DNA of 64,000 nucleotides from UBA7672 sp044224605 (GTDB lineage: Bacteria; Pseudomonadota; Alphaproteobacteria; Caulobacterales; Hyphomonadaceae). The stretch is from contig JBGAKC010000010.1 in assembly GCA_044224605.1 (NCBI GenBank), positions 1-64,000 of the forward strand, given 5' to 3'. This document shows positions 17,156-28,820 of this stretch, piece by piece (the first letter of the stretch is position 1; the number at the start of each line of letters is the position of its first letter). The translations under genes were made by a program, and so were the position numbers. The notes below the pieces were generated by a model. The model saw only the letters and a list, made by a program, of their open reading frames with translations, did not search any database and was not told where the DNA came from.

Positions 17156-17922
17156 CGGACGAGTTGTCCTTCAGCTTCAGACAGGCAGGCAACGCCCTGC
17201 GCGCGGTTTATGTGCGCGAACTCGCGGCTTTCTTCCTGACGCCGCTCGCCTACGTCTTCATCACCATCTTCCTGATCGCGCTCGGCGCCTTCACCTTCGA
17301 GATCGGCCGCTTCTTCGACACCAACCAGGCTGATCTCGCGCCCTTCTTCCTGTTCCACCCGTGGCTCTATCTCGTCTTCCTGCCGGCCGTCGCGATGCGG
17401 CTGTGGGCCGACGAGGCGAGGGGAGGCACGCTCGAACTCCTGCTCACGCTGCCGGCGCCTGCATGGTCGCTGGTGCTCGGCAAGTTCCTCGCGGCATGGA
17501 CAGTCGCGGGCGCGGCGCTCCTGCTGACGACGCCGATCTGGATCTCGGTCAACTGGCTCGGTTCGCCCGACAACGCCGCAATCTTCCTCACCTATGCGAT
17601 GAGTTTCCTGATGGCCGGAGGTTATCTCGCCGTCGCCTGCGCGCTCTCGGCCGCTGCTGGCAACCAGGTCGTCGCCTTCGTCCTCTCCGTCGCCGTCGGC
17701 TTCCTGTTCACGGCGGCAGGCCTGCCGGTCGTGACGTCTGGCCTTTCATCCTTCTTCGGCCCCGGCCTCGCCGAGGCGATGGCGTCCTTCTCGCTCATCA
17801 CGCATTTCGAGGCGGCCCAGCATGGCGTGCTCGAGATGCGCGCGCTCGTCTTCTACATCGGCTTCATCGCGCTCTGGCTCTCGCTCAATGCGATCTGGGT
17901 CAGCGCGAGGAAGGGCGGCTGA
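17152..17922 (+). CDS. ABC-2 type permease, GldF-like
   Basis: 256 residues from a GTG at 17152 that overlaps the ATPase stop (GTGA). Six hydrophobic segments. The start VRELAAFFLTPLAYVFITIFL and the loop LWADEARGGTLELLLTLPAPAWSLVLGKFLA are typical of the ABC-2 / GldF permeases that pair with GldA and GldG. It should form the membrane channel of the system with the ATPase. Confidence 0.87.
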   Translation: MTDELSFSFRQAGNALRAVYVRELAAFFLTPLAYVFITIFLIALGAFTFEIGRFFDTNQADLAPFFLFHPWLYLVFLPAVAMRLWADEARGGTLELLLTLPAPAWSLVLGKFLAAWTVAGAALLLTTPIWISVNWLGSPDNAAIFLTYAMSFLMAGGYLAVACALSAAAGNQVVAFVLSVAVGFLFTAAGLPVVTSGLSSFFGPGLAEAMASFSLITHFEAAQHGVLEMRALVFYIGFIALWLSLNAIWVSARKGG

Positions 17923-19784
17923 TGCGCAGAAGCCATTACGCCATCCTCGCAAGCCTCGCCTGCATCGTCATCTTCGTCGGGCTGAATCTCGCCGCCTGGA
18001 AATGGCTCGCGCCGGTGCGCGCCGATTTCACGACCAACAAGCTCTACACGCTATCGTCCTCCGCCCAGAAGGTGGTCCAGCGTCTCGTCGAGCCGGTCGA
18101 ACTCGAATTCGTCTATTCACGCAGCCTCGGCGCCCAGTTCCCGGCGATCCGCGCCCATGCTGACCGTGTGCGCGAGCTGATGAACGAGATCGCGGCCCAG
18201 AGCGGCGGCAAAGTGAAGATCCGGGAGATCGAGCCCGAGCCTTTCTCGGACGAGGAAGATCGCATCGCCGCCGCCGGCCTCGCGCCCGCGCCGATCGACG
18301 GACGCGACCCGATCTATTTCGGCGTCATCGGCCACAACACGGTCGATGATCATATCGCCATTCCCTTTCTCGCGCCCGAGCGTGATGCGCTGCTCGAATA
18401 CGAGTTGGTCCGCCTGATCTCGCAGCTCGACGATCCCGCCCCGCCGAAGATCGCGGTGATTTCCTCGCTCCTGCCTTATCAGGCCGATCCGTCCGAGCCC
18501 AACGCGGCCTTCCTGCTGCACGAGGCGCGGCGCGCCTACGAGGTCGAGATCGTGCCGCGTGACTTCCGGGCCCTGCCGGCCGGAACCGACGTGCTGGTGA
18601 TGATCCATCCCGGCCCGCTCAGCGAATGGCAGCAATATGTGATTGACCAGTTCCTGGTGCACAAAGGCAGGGCGCTGATCGCGCTCGATCCGGTCTCGCG
18701 CGTGTCGATGGTGCAGCCTGGCCAGCAGGCGATCGCGCGCTCCGATCTGGGCGACCTTGCGAAGATGTTCGGCGTCACGCTGGCGCCGGAAACCGTCGCC
18801 GACCGCACGCTGGGCCTGCCGGTCAACGCCGACATGGGCGGCGGGCGCATGGCTGTCGTCGGCCAGCCGCTCTTCCCGGCCGTGTCGCCTGCGCTGATGT
18901 CCAAGACGGATGTCATCACCGCCGACCTGTCGCGCCCGGTGAATTTTGGCGCGCCGGGCCACTTCACTGGGAAGCCCCCCCAGGGCGTGACGTTCGAGCC
19001 GCTGATCGAAACCACCAAGGACGCTGCTCTGATCCCCAGCGACATGGCGATGAAGGACCCGAGCCCGCGCGCTGTCCTCGAAGCCTACAAGCCGACCGGT
19101 GTTGCGCAGGTGCTGGCCGGCCGCCTCTCGGGCCTGCTCCGCTCGTCCTTCCTCCGCCCGCCCGCGCCGCCGGCGGAGGAGGATCCCGCGCTCGCCAGCC
19201 TGCATCAGCAGGAGATGGCGCGCATCGAGCCCTATGCTTCGCGCTCGGAAGATCCCGCCGAGATCATCTTCATTGCCGACGCAGACGCCTTCGACGACGG
19301 CTTCTATGTGAACCCCAACACTGGGCAGGCGATCTCGGACAACGCCGCCTTCGTTCTCAACGCGCTCGACAATCTCAGCGGCGAGGCCGCGCTCACCGAA
19401 CTGCGTTCCCGTGCGCCTGCCGCCCGGCCGATGCAGCGCGTGGATGATCTCCGCGCCGCCGCCCGCGATCGGCTCTATGAGGAGCAGCAGCGCCTCGAGA
19501 AACTCCTCGCTGACGCGGAAGGTCGCATCAATCCCCTTGAAGCCCGCCGCAAGAGCGGCGCAGCGCTCTCAGCCGGGGAGCTGACCGAGCTGGCCAGCTA
19601 TCGCGATCAGGCGACGTCTGTTCGCAAACAGCTGCGCGGCGTCGAGCGTGAATTCCGGCGCGACATCGATGCGCTCGAAGCCCGGCTGCAGTTCATGAAT
19701 GTCTGGCTGCCGCCGCTCGCTGTCGCCCTTCTCGGCATCGGCATGTTCGTCTGGCGCAGCCGCAGGCGGGGAGCGCGCGCATGA
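17922..19784 (+). CDS. GldG-family protein (substrate-binding-like ABC component)
   Basis: 620 residues from the ATG at 17922, which shares one base with the permease stop. N-terminal membrane anchor, a large extracytoplasmic region beginning DFTTNKLYTLSSSAQKV (the family entry motif) and a C-terminal membrane segment just before the basic tail. The region IAVISSLLPYQ and LVMIHPGPLSEWQQYVIDQFLV matches the ABC-type GldG / intraflagellar-transport-like fold. A coiled-coil stretch precedes the last segment. Function of such systems outside Bacteroidetes is unknown. Confidence 0.85.
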   Translation: MRRSHYAILASLACIVIFVGLNLAAWKWLAPVRADFTTNKLYTLSSSAQKVVQRLVEPVELEFVYSRSLGAQFPAIRAHADRVRELMNEIAAQSGGKVKIREIEPEPFSDEEDRIAAAGLAPAPIDGRDPIYFGVIGHNTVDDHIAIPFLAPERDALLEYELVRLISQLDDPAPPKIAVISSLLPYQADPSEPNAAFLLHEARRAYEVEIVPRDFRALPAGTDVLVMIHPGPLSEWQQYVIDQFLVHKGRALIALDPVSRVSMVQPGQQAIARSDLGDLAKMFGVTLAPETVADRTLGLPVNADMGGGRMAVVGQPLFPAVSPALMSKTDVITADLSRPVNFGAPGHFTGKPPQGVTFEPLIETTKDAALIPSDMAMKDPSPRAVLEAYKPTGVAQVLAGRLSGLLRSSFLRPPAPPAEEDPALASLHQQEMARIEPYASRSEDPAEIIFIADADAFDDGFYVNPNTGQAISDNAAFVLNALDNLSGEAALTELRSRAPAARPMQRVDDLRAAARDRLYEEQQRLEKLLADAEGRINPLEARRKSGAALSAGELTELASYRDQATSVRKQLRGVEREFRRDIDALEARLQFMNVWLPPLAVALLGIGMFVWRSRRRGARA

Positions 19785-20797
19785 GCGAAGCCGCCTCAAT
19801 CCTTCGGCGCCGCACGCTGATCATTCTCGGCGCAGCCGCTGCTGTCTCGGCGTTGCTGGGCGCGGGATCCTTCATGCCGCCGGCGCAGGACATGCCGCGC
19901 GCCGAGGTCGGCCAACTGGTGCTGCCCGCCTTCGAGTCGAAGGTCGGTCTCATCACACTCGTCATGGTGACGACGGATGAGGAGAGCTATCACCTCGTGA
20001 AGAACCCGGATGGCTGGGTGATGCCGGAGAAGGGCAATTATCCCGTCAGCCCGGCGCGTATCCAGGAACTGACGCAGGCGCTCTCCGACATGACCTACGC
20101 GCGTGCGATGACGCGCGACGAGAAGAAGTTCGATCACATCGGCCTCGGCGAGCCTGCGAAGGGCGGAACGGGCGCTCTGCTGGAAGTTGGCGATGGCAGC
20201 GGGACGAGTTTCGCGAAGCTGCTGGTCGGCCATCGCGAGGGCCGCTCCTACATCCGCAAGCCGGACGACCTGCAGGCCTGGGTCGTCGATCGCGCCGTGC
20301 TGCCGCCGCTGCAGCGGGCCGTGCGCTGGCTCGATCTCGCTGTTGTCCCTCTGAAGTCCGGCGACATCGCCGCCGTCGACGTGCGGCCGGCGCGGGGACC
20401 GTCCTACCGGCTCATCGCCAACGCAGAGGGGAGTTTCGGGCTCGCGCAGCCCTATGCCACCCGTCACGTCGTGACCCCGCTCGCGCCCGCCATGGCCGCC
20501 GAAGCCCTGACGCGTTTCTCGCCCATTGACGTCGCGCCGGTGCAACAGGTGGCGGCCGGCCGCCCCGTCGCAGATTACATGGTGCGCACGAAAGCTGGCG
20601 TGGTCATCGTCGTGCGAAGCTGGAAACAGGAAGATCGTGGTTGGGTCACGATCAGCGCCGCGACCGGCGAGGGTGCTCCGACTGAAGCGGTCAATCAGGC
20701 AGCCGCGATCAACGCCAAGGCTGCGCCCTGGGCGTTCGCGCTCACGGAACTGGATTGGAACGGCTTCTCGACGCCGCTCTCGGAGCTCGTCGACTGA
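19781..20797 (+). CDS. DUF4340 domain-containing protein
   Basis: 338 residues, start overlapping the GldG-like stop (ATGA). One N-terminal membrane anchor (TLIILGAAAAVSALLGAG), then a periplasmic region containing the DUF4340 repeats: a segment around YHLVKNPDGWVMPEKGNYPVS, and VGHREGRSYIRKPDDLQAWVVD. DUF4340 proteins are regularly found at the end of GldAFG-like operons; their role is not known. It ends 3 bases before the convergent DUF1223 gene. Confidence 0.85.
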   Translation: MSEAASILRRRTLIILGAAAAVSALLGAGSFMPPAQDMPRAEVGQLVLPAFESKVGLITLVMVTTDEESYHLVKNPDGWVMPEKGNYPVSPARIQELTQALSDMTYARAMTRDEKKFDHIGLGEPAKGGTGALLEVGDGSGTSFAKLLVGHREGRSYIRKPDDLQAWVVDRAVLPPLQRAVRWLDLAVVPLKSGDIAAVDVRPARGPSYRLIANAEGSFGLAQPYATRHVVTPLAPAMAAEALTRFSPIDVAPVQQVAAGRPVADYMVRTKAGVVIVVRSWKQEDRGWVTISAATGEGAPTEAVNQAAAINAKAAPWAFALTELDWNGFSTPLSELVD

Positions 20798-20800
20798 CGG

Positions 20801-21520
20801 CTACTTCTTCTGCGCGGCGCCGATGATCAGGCCTTCCGTGCCATCCTTCTGGATCAGCACGACGCAACCGTCGCCGCAGTTGGCGGCATATTTCTGCGAG
20901 CCGCCCTTCCACTCGCCGATCTGTTCGAACCCCGTCACGAGGTTCCAGTAGGTCATCGCCTTGCCCTTGTTCGTACCGCCGCCGGGCGTGACTTTTGTCT
21001 GACCGGGGCGGAACTTCACGAGAATGACGCCGGCCTTGTCCATCTTGTCGGGCAGGGCGCCCGAGACAGTGACCGTGTCCTTGTCGAATGCGACCGAGGC
21101 CGGATACGGGCTGATGTCGCGTACGGCGAATTTCTCTTCGATCTGCTTGATGCTGGTGCCTGGTCCATGCAGGCGTCCGGAATAGACGACCTGCGGGGTG
21201 TAGGGACCACGATAGCCGAGCACGCGGTTGTAGCGTTTCTGGCGCTCCGTGAACTCAGGCTTCGCGAACGTGTCGTCCCAACCGAGATAGTCCCAGATGC
21301 CGACCGGATAGGTGAGGGCGATGATGTCCGAGCGCTCGGCCAGCTTCTGCAGGTTCGCATTCGCCGCCGGGCAGTTGCCGCAGCCCTGGCTGGAGAAGAG
21401 TTCCATGACCACGGGACGCACGGCGTGCTCAGGCACGTTCATGCCGCCCTTCTGCGCCAGCGCAGCAGGGGCAAGGAGCAGCGCCGCCATGGCGCACACG
21501 ATCCGTGCTATTTGCTTCAT
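20801..21520 (-). CDS. DUF1223 family secreted thioredoxin-like protein
   Basis: 239 residues. A signal peptide is cleaved after LAPAALAQ. The next region, VVMELFSSQGCGNCPAANANL, contains a CxxC (CGNC) in a thioredoxin-like context and defines DUF1223. Two further Cys are near the C-terminus (NCGDGC). A periplasmic redox or metal-related role is likely but not known. It lies downstream of acnA on the same strand, 58 bases from its stop. Confidence 0.85.
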   Translation of the reverse strand: MKQIARIVCAMAALLLAPAALAQKGGMNVPEHAVRPVVMELFSSQGCGNCPAANANLQKLAERSDIIALTYPVGIWDYLGWDDTFAKPEFTERQKRYNRVLGYRGPYTPQVVYSGRLHGPGTSIKQIEEKFAVRDISPYPASVAFDKDTVTVSGALPDKMDKAGVILVKFRPGQTKVTPGGGTNKGKAMTYWNLVTGFEQIGEWKGGSQKYAANCGDGCVVLIQKDGTEGLIIGAAQKK

Positions 21521-21578
21521 TCCGACCGGATATCTCGCGCGTGCACAAAACTACGAATCAAGAGGGCGTGACCCCTCC

Positions 21579-24257
<2,679 letters not shown>

Positions 24258-24379
24258 GTGTGGGGCGCCTTTCGGTGCAGCGGCAATCAGCGGTCGGGAG
24301 AGCCAGCGGGCCCCCGCTATGGCGGCGTTCCTACAGGACGCCGTTTGGGTAAGCAATTGAGCGCCAAGGGGTAAAGATA

Positions 24380-25009
24380 TTGGTTGGCGCAGGCGCCTCA
24401 TCACTGGTCCTTGAGGTCGAAAACCTCGCGGCTGCGCGGGGGCTTCGTATCCTGTTCGAAGGCCTGAATTTCAGGCTTTCCGGGGGGGAGGTGCTCGAGC
24501 TGCGGGGGCCAAACGGGTCGGGCAAATCGACCCTGCTTCGCATTCTTGCGGGGCTGACCCGCCAGCATGAGGGGATGGTTAGGTTCTCAAGCGGGACCAA
24601 TGAGCCGGCTCGCCACTATCTGGGGCACCTCGACGCCGTCAAACCGGCCGAAACGGCACGCGAACAGGCCGCCTTCTGGGCCCGCTATTTCGGCCGCGAT
24701 GCCGCAACCGCGACAGCCGCGATGGCGCGTGTCGGCCTGACGAATCGCGCGGCCGTCCCGGGGCGGGGTCTTTCCGCGGGGCAGAAGCGCCGCCTGGCGC
24801 TCACGCGTCTCCTGATCGAACCACGGCCGGTCTGGCTGCTGGACGAGCCGACAGCCGCGCTCGACATCGAAGGCCGTAGCCTTGTGAGCCAGCTTGTCGC
24901 GGAACACCGCGCCAGCGGCGGGATGGTGATCGCCGCCATTCATGGCGAGGGCTTCCCCGATTCGCGAACGCTCGACCTGTCGAAGATCCTCGCAGGGGCG
25001 CCGGCATGA
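24380..25009 (+). CDS. ccmA: haem exporter ATP-binding protein CcmA
   Basis: 209 residues from a TTG at 24380 (a second TTG lies at 24384 in another frame, so the first is used). Walker A GPNGSGKST, signature LSAGQKRRLAL, Walker B VWLLDEPTAALD. The short length and the HYLGHLDAVK segment are typical of CcmA. It powers haem release by CcmB/C during cytochrome c maturation. Its 3' end overlaps ccmB by 4 bases (ATGA). Confidence 0.93.
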   Translation: MVGAGASSLVLEVENLAAARGLRILFEGLNFRLSGGEVLELRGPNGSGKSTLLRILAGLTRQHEGMVRFSSGTNEPARHYLGHLDAVKPAETAREQAAFWARYFGRDAATATAAMARVGLTNRAAVPGRGLSAGQKRRLALTRLLIEPRPVWLLDEPTAALDIEGRSLVSQLVAEHRASGGMVIAAIHGEGFPDSRTLDLSKILAGAPA

Positions 25010-25671
25010 GCGGAGCGATGTCGGTCTTTACGCGCGAGCTGAAGCTTGCCTGGTCGGGCGGCGGAGGGGCGGCGCTTCCTGTCGGCTTCTTTTTCGCGGC
25101 GGGCAGCCTGACACCGTTCGCCGTCGGCAATGATTCCGGCAACCTGCAGATCGCGGGGCCGGGCGTGATGTGGATCGCGCTGGCGCTGTCGAGCCTCCTG
25201 CCGATGGAGCGCCTGTTCCAGGCCGATCTCGAGGACGGCACGCTGGACGCCTATGCAGGATCCGGCGTCGGCATGGAGGGCATAGCCCTCGCCAAGACGC
25301 TGGCGCACTGGATCGCCACCGGCATTCCGCTCGCCATTCTCGCACCCGTCCTCTGGATCATGCTGCAGGGTCCGCCCGAAGCGGGGCTGTTCGTGATCGG
25401 CGCTTCGCTGCTGGGATCGGCTGCCTTCTTCTTCTTCGGCTCGATTGGCGCGGCGCTAGCGGCCGGCATGCGGCGCGGCGGCCTGCTGATCGCTCTGGTC
25501 ACGCTTCCGCTTTACGTGCCGACCATGATCTTCGGGGCCGCAGCCCTTTACGCCGCGGCCAGCGGCGGGGCGTGGGCCCAGCCGACGATGCTGGCGGGCG
25601 CCGTGGCCTTGTTCGGCATCGCAACATCGCCATTTGTGGCGGCGATGGCGTTGAGAACGGCAATCGACTAG
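25006..25671 (+). CDS. ccmB: haem exporter permease CcmB
   Basis: 221 residues with six membrane segments. Family features: FTRELKLAW near the start, FFFAAGSLTPFAVG, and LSSLLPMERLFQADLEDGTLD in the first loop. Forms the membrane part of the CcmAB complex that releases haem from CcmC-CcmE. Translationally coupled to ccmA; ccmC follows after an 85-base gap. Confidence 0.92.
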   Translation: MSGAMSVFTRELKLAWSGGGGAALPVGFFFAAGSLTPFAVGNDSGNLQIAGPGVMWIALALSSLLPMERLFQADLEDGTLDAYAGSGVGMEGIALAKTLAHWIATGIPLAILAPVLWIMLQGPPEAGLFVIGASLLGSAAFFFFGSIGAALAAGMRRGGLLIALVTLPLYVPTMIFGAAALYAAASGGAWAQPTMLAGAVALFGIATSPFVAAMALRTAID

Positions 25672-25756
25672 AGATTTCGCCGCGGCCCGATCCGGATTTT
25701 GTGAACGGGCATGGGGCGCTGAACGACTAGAGTGGACTGACTTTCGGAACCTGCCC

Positions 25757-26473
25757 ATGGCCGTGATGTCCTTCTTCGCCAACCCGCACCGCTTCATGGC
25801 GGCGTCGAAGTGGTTTGCGTGGGGGTTCACCATCCTCGGCGCCTCGGTGATCCTGGCGGGCGTCTATCTCGGCCTGTTTGTCGTCCCCCCCGACGCTGTG
25901 CAGGGCGATGCAGCCCGCATCATGTTCGTCCACGTGCCGGCGATGTGGTTGTCGCTGTTCGTCTACGCCTTCATGACAGGCGCCAGCCTGATCTCGCTTG
26001 TCTGGCGCCACGCGCTGGCGGATGTCGCCGCCAAGTCGGCCGCGCCGATCGGGGCGGGACTCACGGCGCTCGGCCTCGTGACCGGTTCGATCTGGGGCTA
26101 TCCGACCTGGGGTACGTGGTGGGAGTGGGGCGATGCGCGGCTCGTTTCCGTGCTCGTGCTCTTCTTCATCTATCTCGGTTACATTGCGATCTGGCAGGCG
26201 ATGGAAACACCGCAGAAAGCCGCCCGCGCCGCCGCGATCCTGTGCCTTGCCGGCGCGATCAACGTGCCGATCATCCATTTCTCGGTCGAATGGTTCGCCA
26301 CACTGCACCAGGTGCAGATGAAGGCGGCGAACGAGTTCAAGTATCCGATGTACGTTGTGGCGCTCGGCTATCTCGCGCTGTTCGGCGGGCTCACGCTGAT
26401 CAACATGCGGGCCGAGATCATGAACACCCGCGCCGAGATGCTGGCGCAGCGCAAACAGGCGGCGGCAGGCTGA
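25757..26473 (+). CDS. ccmC: haem ABC transporter / haem-handling protein CcmC
   Basis: 238 residues, six membrane segments. The Trp-rich haem-handling motif WGTWWEWGDARL is in the periplasmic loop, and two conserved His flank it (HVPAMW upstream, HFSVEW downstream). CcmC transfers haem to CcmE in the periplasm. It is followed 4 bases later by ccmD. Confidence 0.95.
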   Translation: MAVMSFFANPHRFMAASKWFAWGFTILGASVILAGVYLGLFVVPPDAVQGDAARIMFVHVPAMWLSLFVYAFMTGASLISLVWRHALADVAAKSAAPIGAGLTALGLVTGSIWGYPTWGTWWEWGDARLVSVLVLFFIYLGYIAIWQAMETPQKAARAAAILCLAGAINVPIIHFSVEWFATLHQVQMKAANEFKYPMYVVALGYLALFGGLTLINMRAEIMNTRAEMLAQRKQAAAG

Positions 26474-26477
26474 TTCC

Positions 26478-26627
26478 ATGCTCGATTACGGCAGATACAC
26501 GCCCTACGTGCTGACCTGTTACGGCATCGCCATTGCGGTTCTTGCCGGCCTCATCGTGTGGTCGATCGCACGCGTGGCGAACGCCAAGAAAAGGCTCGAC
26601 GCCATCGAGACGGAGAAGACGCCGTGA
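26478..26627 (+). CDS. ccmD: haem exporter protein CcmD
   Basis: 49 residues, ATG at 26478 to TGA at 26625-26627. It opens with MLDYGRYTPYVLTCYG, has a single membrane segment (IAIAVLAGLIVWSIARVA) and a basic, helical C-terminal tail (NAKKRLDAIETEK), the standard CcmD layout. CcmD helps release holo-CcmE from CcmABC. It sits between ccmC and ccmG and overlaps the ccmG start by 4 bases (GTGA). Confidence 0.92.
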   Translation: MLDYGRYTPYVLTCYGIAIAVLAGLIVWSIARVANAKKRLDAIETEKTP

Positions 26628-27172
26628 AGCGCTGGTGGGCCATCCTGCCGCTGGCTGCGTTCATCGGTCTTGTCGCCGTCGGCTACATGCAGCTTACCGG
26701 CGGACATCCTGCGCCGGCATCCTTCACATCGCCGTCCCGCCCTGCGCCCGACTTCAAGGTCGCGAGCCTCGATGGCGGAGAGGTGAAGCTGGCGGATTTT
26801 CGGGGCAGGCCGGTGCTCGTGAATTTCTGGGCGACATGGTGCGGGCCCTGCAAGCTGGAGCATCCGCTGCTGGTCGAGATGCACAAGCAGGGCGTCGAGA
26901 TCGTCGGCATGCTCTACAAGGACCCGAAGGGCCAGGATGCGGCGCGCGAGCTGCTCGCGGCGGAAGGCAATCCCTTCGCCCATATCGGCCTCGATCCCCT
27001 CGGCGATCTTGGCATCGACATCGGCATTTCGGGCGTTCCGGAGAGCTTCCTGATCGACGCCAACGGCCAGATCGTGAAGACGAAGCGCAACTACTTCACC
27101 GAACCGGACGTAACTGATTTCGTCGCCGCTTACCGCGCCGAACAGGCGAAGGCCGACCAGCCCGCAGGCTAG
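26624..27172 (+). CDS. ccmG: thiol:disulfide interchange protein CcmG (DsbE)
   Basis: 182 residues from a GTG at 26624 that overlaps the ccmD stop; longer frames are unlikely. An N-terminal membrane anchor (WAILPLAAFIGLVAVGYM) is followed by a periplasmic thioredoxin domain with the redox motif WATWCGPCKLEHP and GISGVPESFLID containing the cis-Pro. It reduces apocytochrome or CcmH for haem attachment. ccmE, ccmF and ccmH are not in the window and must lie elsewhere. Confidence 0.93.
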   Translation: MKRWWAILPLAAFIGLVAVGYMQLTGGHPAPASFTSPSRPAPDFKVASLDGGEVKLADFRGRPVLVNFWATWCGPCKLEHPLLVEMHKQGVEIVGMLYKDPKGQDAARELLAAEGNPFAHIGLDPLGDLGIDIGISGVPESFLIDANGQIVKTKRNYFTEPDVTDFVAAYRAEQAKADQPAG

Positions 27173-27756
27173 CGTCGGGCTTTTTTCGCGCGTTTCGCGG
27201 GTTTGCGGGTCGCGCTCGCATCCTTCTTCGCCGCGCGGTTCATTTCCTCGACAAGCGCGTGTTGCTTCTTAACCGCCTCGGCCAGCTTGGCCAGCGTGTC
27301 CACGAAGGATGCGCGCTTGCCCTTGGGAAGCGCCGCCAGCAGCGCATTGTCGACCTCGCGGATCGCGGGCAGTGCGGCGTGGAGCCGGCGGCGGCCTTCC
27401 GCGGTCAGGCTGACGGACTTCGCCCGGCCATCGCCCTCAGCGGTCGAGCGGGCGATCAGTCCTTTCCGCTCCATCCGCGCCATCATCTCGGCCAACGTCG
27501 AGCGATCGACCCCGGTGGCCCCGACAAGATCGGACTGGCTGGCGCCCTCGGCCTCCGCAATGGCGGCCAGCAGCACGGTCTGGCGCAGGGTGACGCCGCC
27601 CGGCAGCTCTGCCCGCGTGAAGATTTCGGCTGCGAACTGTTCGGCGCGGCGCAGCAGGTGGGAAGGCGAGGCGCTCAGGCGGAAGACATCACGCTTGCCG
27701 GGGGCATTGCGCGCCATCTTCCTGTCGGGCCGCCGTGTTGCGTCCGCCATCGTCAT
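27169..27756 (-). CDS. MarR-family transcriptional regulator with Lys-rich tail
   Basis: 195 residues (ATG at 27756, or at 27750). A winged helix: LRQTVLLAAIAEAEGASQSDLVGATGVDRSTLAEMMARMERKGLI, then the wing with STAEGDGRAKSVSLTAEG. The last 20 or so residues are very basic (KKDASATRKPAKRAKKARR), unusual for MarR proteins and possibly an extra DNA contact. It is divergent from the NUDIX-globin pair and may regulate it. It overlaps the ccmG end by 4 bases. Confidence 0.88.
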   Translation of the reverse strand: MTMADATRRPDRKMARNAPGKRDVFRLSASPSHLLRRAEQFAAEIFTRAELPGGVTLRQTVLLAAIAEAEGASQSDLVGATGVDRSTLAEMMARMERKGLIARSTAEGDGRAKSVSLTAEGRRRLHAALPAIREVDNALLAALPKGKRASFVDTLAKLAEAVKKQHALVEEMNRAAKKDASATRKPAKRAKKARR

Positions 27757-27884
27757 GCCCAGCCCCGTGTCGGTGTCAGCATCAGGTGTAGCATAGGGAG
27801 CTCATCGGCCCTGTTTCAGCCCCCACATAGGCCAATGTAGGGCGGCGCCTTTGACAGTGCATAGCAAAACGTCATGCTGATGCA

Positions 27885-28424
27885 GTGAGCGATCCCAGAT
27901 TTCCCATTTCCTTTGCCAGCCAGGTGCCTCCCGGCGAGGACCGGGAGCGCCGCGTGTGTGAAATGTGCGGCTTCATAGACTACGCAAACCCCAGAATTGT
28001 GACGGGCGTCGTCGCTCACCGGGACGGGAAGATTCTCCTGTGCCGGCGAGCAATTGATCCGCGCAAGGGGTTCTGGACGCTTCCCGCAGGCTTTCTGGAA
28101 CTCGGCGAGAGCGTCGAGGAAGGCGCAAAACGCGAGGCGCAGGAGGAGGCCTGTGCCGACCTTGAGATCGAAACGCTTCTCGGGATGTATTCGATCCCGC
28201 GCATCGGGCAGGTGCAGATATTCTTCCGTGCACGGCTCGTGAACGATCCGTCACCCGGGCCGGAAAGCCTCGAGGTCGGAATGTTCGGCTGGAGCGATAT
28301 TCCGTGGAAGGAGCTTGCTTTCCCGTCCGTGCGCTGGGCGCTCGATCACCATCGCGAGACCGAGGGGCGCACCGGCTTCCCACCCTTCGGCAACCCGACG
28401 GGAACCGACAAGCTTACGCGATAG
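27885..28424 (+). CDS. NUDIX hydrolase with partial zinc-ribbon
   Basis: 179 residues from a GTG at 27885. The Nudix box begins at Gly69 (GFLELGESVEEGAKREAQEE), with all the metal-binding Glu. Before it, C25-x2-C28 followed by GFIDYANPR is the second half of the zinc ribbon of NudC-like NADH pyrophosphatases; the first Cys pair is missing. Substrate is probably a nucleoside-diphosphate derivative such as NAD(H) or ADP-ribose. The globin gene follows after 6 bases. Confidence 0.9.
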   Translation: MSDPRFPISFASQVPPGEDRERRVCEMCGFIDYANPRIVTGVVAHRDGKILLCRRAIDPRKGFWTLPAGFLELGESVEEGAKREAQEEACADLEIETLLGMYSIPRIGQVQIFFRARLVNDPSPGPESLEVGMFGWSDIPWKELAFPSVRWALDHHRETEGRTGFPPFGNPTGTDKLTR

Positions 28425-28430
28425 TCCGCC

Positions 28431-28820
28431 ATGCCCAATGCCGAGGTGATCCTGTCGACGCTTCAGGCTGTGGCCGACCGGCATGGCGATCCCCTGGCCG
28501 CCATCTATGCCCGCCTGTTCAGTGTCCATCCCGAGCTTGAGGCGCTGTTCCACATGGACCGCGACGGCGGCGTGCGCGCCTCGATGATGCAGCAGGGGTT
28601 CGAATGTATCCTGGATTATGTCGGCCCGCGCCTGACAGCGCCGCAGATCATCGCGGCCACGCGCCAGCACCATGACGGCTATGGCGTTCCGGCGGAACGG
28701 TTCGACGACTTCTTCGCGGCCATGCGCGACGCCTTCCGCGAGATCCTCGCGGACTGCTGGACGCCTGACATGGAAACGGAATGGGCCGCGCTGTTGCGCG
28801 AGCTTGCGGCGATCCGCTGA
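28431..28820 (+). CDS. single-domain globin
   Basis: 129 residues. The proximal haem ligand is His81 in QHHDGYGVP, a classical globin F-helix pattern, followed by FDDFFAAMRDAFREIL as the G helix. The start (ILSTLQAVADRHGDPLAAIYARLFSVHPELEALF) is the A-C region of bacterial globins. No reductase domain is attached. It is co-transcribed with the NUDIX gene and ends exactly where the convergent yciB gene ends. Confidence 0.82.
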   Translation: MPNAEVILSTLQAVADRHGDPLAAIYARLFSVHPELEALFHMDRDGGVRASMMQQGFECILDYVGPRLTAPQIIAATRQHHDGYGVPAERFDDFFAAMRDAFREILADCWTPDMETEWAALLRELAAIR

